A stretch of DNA of 64,000 bases. It comes from Paenibacillus zeirhizosphaerae. GTDB lineage: Bacteria > Bacillota > Bacilli > Paenibacillales > Paenibacillaceae. Below the pieces are notes generated by a model, which saw only the letters and a list, made by a program, of their open reading frames with translations, was not told the origin of the DNA and ran no database searches. Every line of letters starts with the position of its first letter. The stretch's first letter is position 1. Shown here piece by piece: positions 62,735-64,000 of this stretch. The DNA is taken from NCBI RefSeq assembly GCF_030705605.1, contig NZ_JAPCKK010000011.1, positions 124,001 to 188,000 on the forward strand. Direction: 5' to 3'. Position numbers and translations under genes: made by a program.

Positions 62735-63316
62735 ATGCGAGCTGATGCGAAGAAAAACTATGAGCACATCCTCGCAGTCGCGAGCGTCGTTGTAACCGAG
62801 CACGGTGCCGATGCATCGCTGCGCGACATCGCTCGCAGAGCTGGCGTCGGGCTCGGCACACTGTATCGTCATTTCCCGACGAGAGAGGCGCTGCTCGAAG
62901 CTTTGCTCCGCGCGAACTTCGACGAGTTTACGGCAAAGGCACGTGAGCTCGAAACTGCGAATTCACCCGCTGATGCACTCGTATCATGGCTACGCGACGT
63001 CGTTGCATTCACGGGCAACTATCAAGGTGTTGTGGACATGATGATGGCAGCCAAAGAGGACCCGGAGTCCGCACTCCACGCTTCATGCATCACGATGCGC
63101 ACGGCAGGCACGCGGCTTCTCGCTCGCGCTCAGGCCGAGGGTCTGGCGCGTACCGACATGGATGGTGATGACCTGTTCTCGCTAGCTGCTGCGCTTGCGT
63201 GGCTCAGCAATCAGCCCTCGTCCGCACCACGATCTGAGCATCTCTTCAGTATTATCGCGAGCGCGATCTTGACGAATCGAGCGAACAGCGATTTCAGGGC
63301 GCAGCCGTCACTCTAG
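62735..63316 (+). CDS. TetR family transcriptional regulator
   Basis: A 193-residue repressor. The helix-turn-helix is ASLRDIARRAGVGLGTLYRHFPTREAL, a textbook TetR motif. The C-terminal half fits the family common beside quinone reductases in actinobacteria and proteobacteria. AAGGAGGAA precedes the ATG at 62735. Its codons are GC-rich, as in the divergent reductase, so the pair was probably acquired together. It should bind the two CGGA-TCCG palindromes just upstream. Confidence 0.9.
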   Translation: MRADAKKNYEHILAVASVVVTEHGADASLRDIARRAGVGLGTLYRHFPTREALLEALLRANFDEFTAKARELETANSPADALVSWLRDVVAFTGNYQGVVDMMMAAKEDPESALHASCITMRTAGTRLLARAQAEGLARTDMDGDDLFSLAAALAWLSNQPSSAPRSEHLFSIIASAILTNRANSDFRAQPSL

Positions 63317-63425
63317 AACAGGTCGCACGCGAAACAGAATTCATAGAAGTATCCCTCAAATCCGCTCCCGCCGCTAGGTGGGGGCTATTTGACGCTCACT
63401 TTTCACCAAATAGCCCATAACAAAG

Positions 63426-63453
63426 AACCCCGCATCTGTTGAGGATACGGGGT
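63426..63453 (-). terminator. Terminator after the NDH-2 gene
   Basis: AACCCCG-AT pairs with AT-CGGGGTT around a nine-base loop, 22 bases past the stop on the minus strand. The tail is TCTTTGTTA. Confidence 0.6.
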
Positions 63454-63475
63454 TTCGTATATAGACCAAATAATA

Positions 63476-64000
63476 TTAGTAGGCCAATGCAAATAAGCCT
63501 TTGATGTGAGACAGGTAGCGAATGTTGCTGCCTTCCTTCATCATAGTGGCTACTGCGCCTTTCAGTTGGGTCTGGTTTGCACCCACGGTACCGATAGCGT
63601 CCGTTCTGCCCAAGCTTCCCAGTGTCCCGGAGAATACAGGCGAGAAGCTCTCCATTGGATGCCCGTTGAAGTATGCAAAGAGGTTGTAACCAACCGTCTC
63701 GCCCATCTGCCAAGCAAGCTGTGCCGTTGGAGGGTATGGGCGCTGTCCTTCACCAGGGAACACAACCGCGCTGTCGCCAGCCAGGAAGATATTCTCATGG
63801 GAAGTGGACTGCATCGTAGCAGTAACCGTAGCGCGTCCGCGATCCACAGCAATGCCGGATGCTCCCACAAGCACGTTGCCTTGTACGCCACCGGTCCAGA
63901 TCAGGGTGTTCGTCTTGATGGAACGTCCGTCCTTCAGCAGCACTTCGTCAGCCTTCATTTCCGTGATTGGCACACCGGTAATGAACTGAACGCCGCGTTT
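63476..64000 (-). CDS. Type II NADH dehydrogenase, C-terminal part (5' cut by window edge)
   Basis: The last 174 residues of a membrane-bound flavoprotein that passes electrons from NADH to menaquinone without pumping protons. The frame is open to the window edge. NTLIWTGGVQGN, then ENIFLAGDSAVV (the FAD-binding end motif) and PPTAQLAWQMGETVGYNL are NDH-2 blocks, as is the C-terminal amphipathic tail that anchors it. The start and the first Rossmann fold lie outside the window. Confidence 0.93.
   Translation of the reverse strand, partial: KRGVQFITGVPITEMKADEVLLKDGRSIKTNTLIWTGGVQGNVLVGASGIAVDRGRATVTATMQSTSHENIFLAGDSAVVFPGEGQRPYPPTAQLAWQMGETVGYNLFAYFNGHPMESFSPVFSGTLGSLGRTDAIGTVGANQTQLKGAVATMMKEGSNIRYLSHIKGLFALAY

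Overview
The window is a chromosomal segment of a spore-forming, low-to-mid GC Bacillota, most likely a Paenibacillus. The basis is strong AGGAGG-type ribosome sites with many GTG/TTG starts, a Spo0E-family phosphatase, a copper-amine-oxidase 'stalk' domain secreted protein, a YdjO-type cold protein, a GlpP antiterminator, a BglG/GlcT-type PTS antiterminator with its RNA target, a GH5-CBM3 endoglucanase, and CUT1 sugar transporters without a local ATPase. No rRNA, tRNA or CRISPR array was seen. Both window ends cut genes: nrdD on the left, an NDH-2 type NADH dehydrogenase on the right.

Layout. 1-1.9 kb: anaerobic ribonucleotide reductase nrdD-nrdG and a DUF948 protein. 2.1-3.9 kb: PadR regulator, DUF1700 and DUF4097 proteins in one tight operon. 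4-7.5 kb: IsdG-like monooxygenase, an SDR, a HExxH protein, bacterial nitric oxide synthase and Dps. 7.8-11.3 kb: accessory stretch with an AT-rich orphan gene, a group II intron remnant beside a terminator, and a GC-rich hydrolase, SDR and MarR regulator. 11.3-19.6 kb: a PotABCD-type ABC transporter operon carrying a nucleoside hydrolase and an adenine deaminase, then DUF2294 and a second nucleoside hydrolase. 20-25.6 kb: MarR, an XPD-like helicase with an apparent nuclease domain, Spo0E-like, and a TetR/VOC pair. 25.6-30.7 kb: glycerol regulon glpP, glpFK, glpD with two terminator leaders. 30.8-33.9 kb: PTS operon under a RAT/terminator switch. 34.3-39.4 kb: CUT1 sugar transporter facing an unrecognised large enzyme. 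39.6-47 kb: MFS pump with a winged-helix regulator, then the complete kduI-kdgA-kduD / kdgK / kdgR pathway. 47.3-49.4 kb: Septu-like PtuA/PtuB defence pair whose nuclease gene is frameshifted. 49.4-55.5 kb: endoglucanase, MATE pump, YhdH-like reductase and a solitary large serine recombinase. 56.1-59.3 kb: third nucleoside hydrolase behind an ABC-F gene preceded by a small ORF and a terminator. 59.4-64 kb: YdjO-like, stalk-domain protein, and a GC-rich quinone reductase/TetR module.

How the genes fit. Much of the window is carbon and nucleoside scavenging. Oligosaccharide import, a putative intracellular glycan-active enzyme and the KDG pathway could form a uronate chain. The Pot-like ABC operon looks built for purine nucleosides. 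Glycerol and amino-sugar uptake are controlled by RNA antitermination. Several small regulator-target pairs carry visible palindromic operators in their divergent promoters.

The least explained signal is a structured interspersed element. Three good copies (20495-20681, 33919-34096, and 55839-56061 on the minus strand) and one degenerate part-copy all lie just 3' of a gene on that gene's strand. Their stems show compensatory base changes, which points to an undescribed structured RNA or mobile palindromic element.
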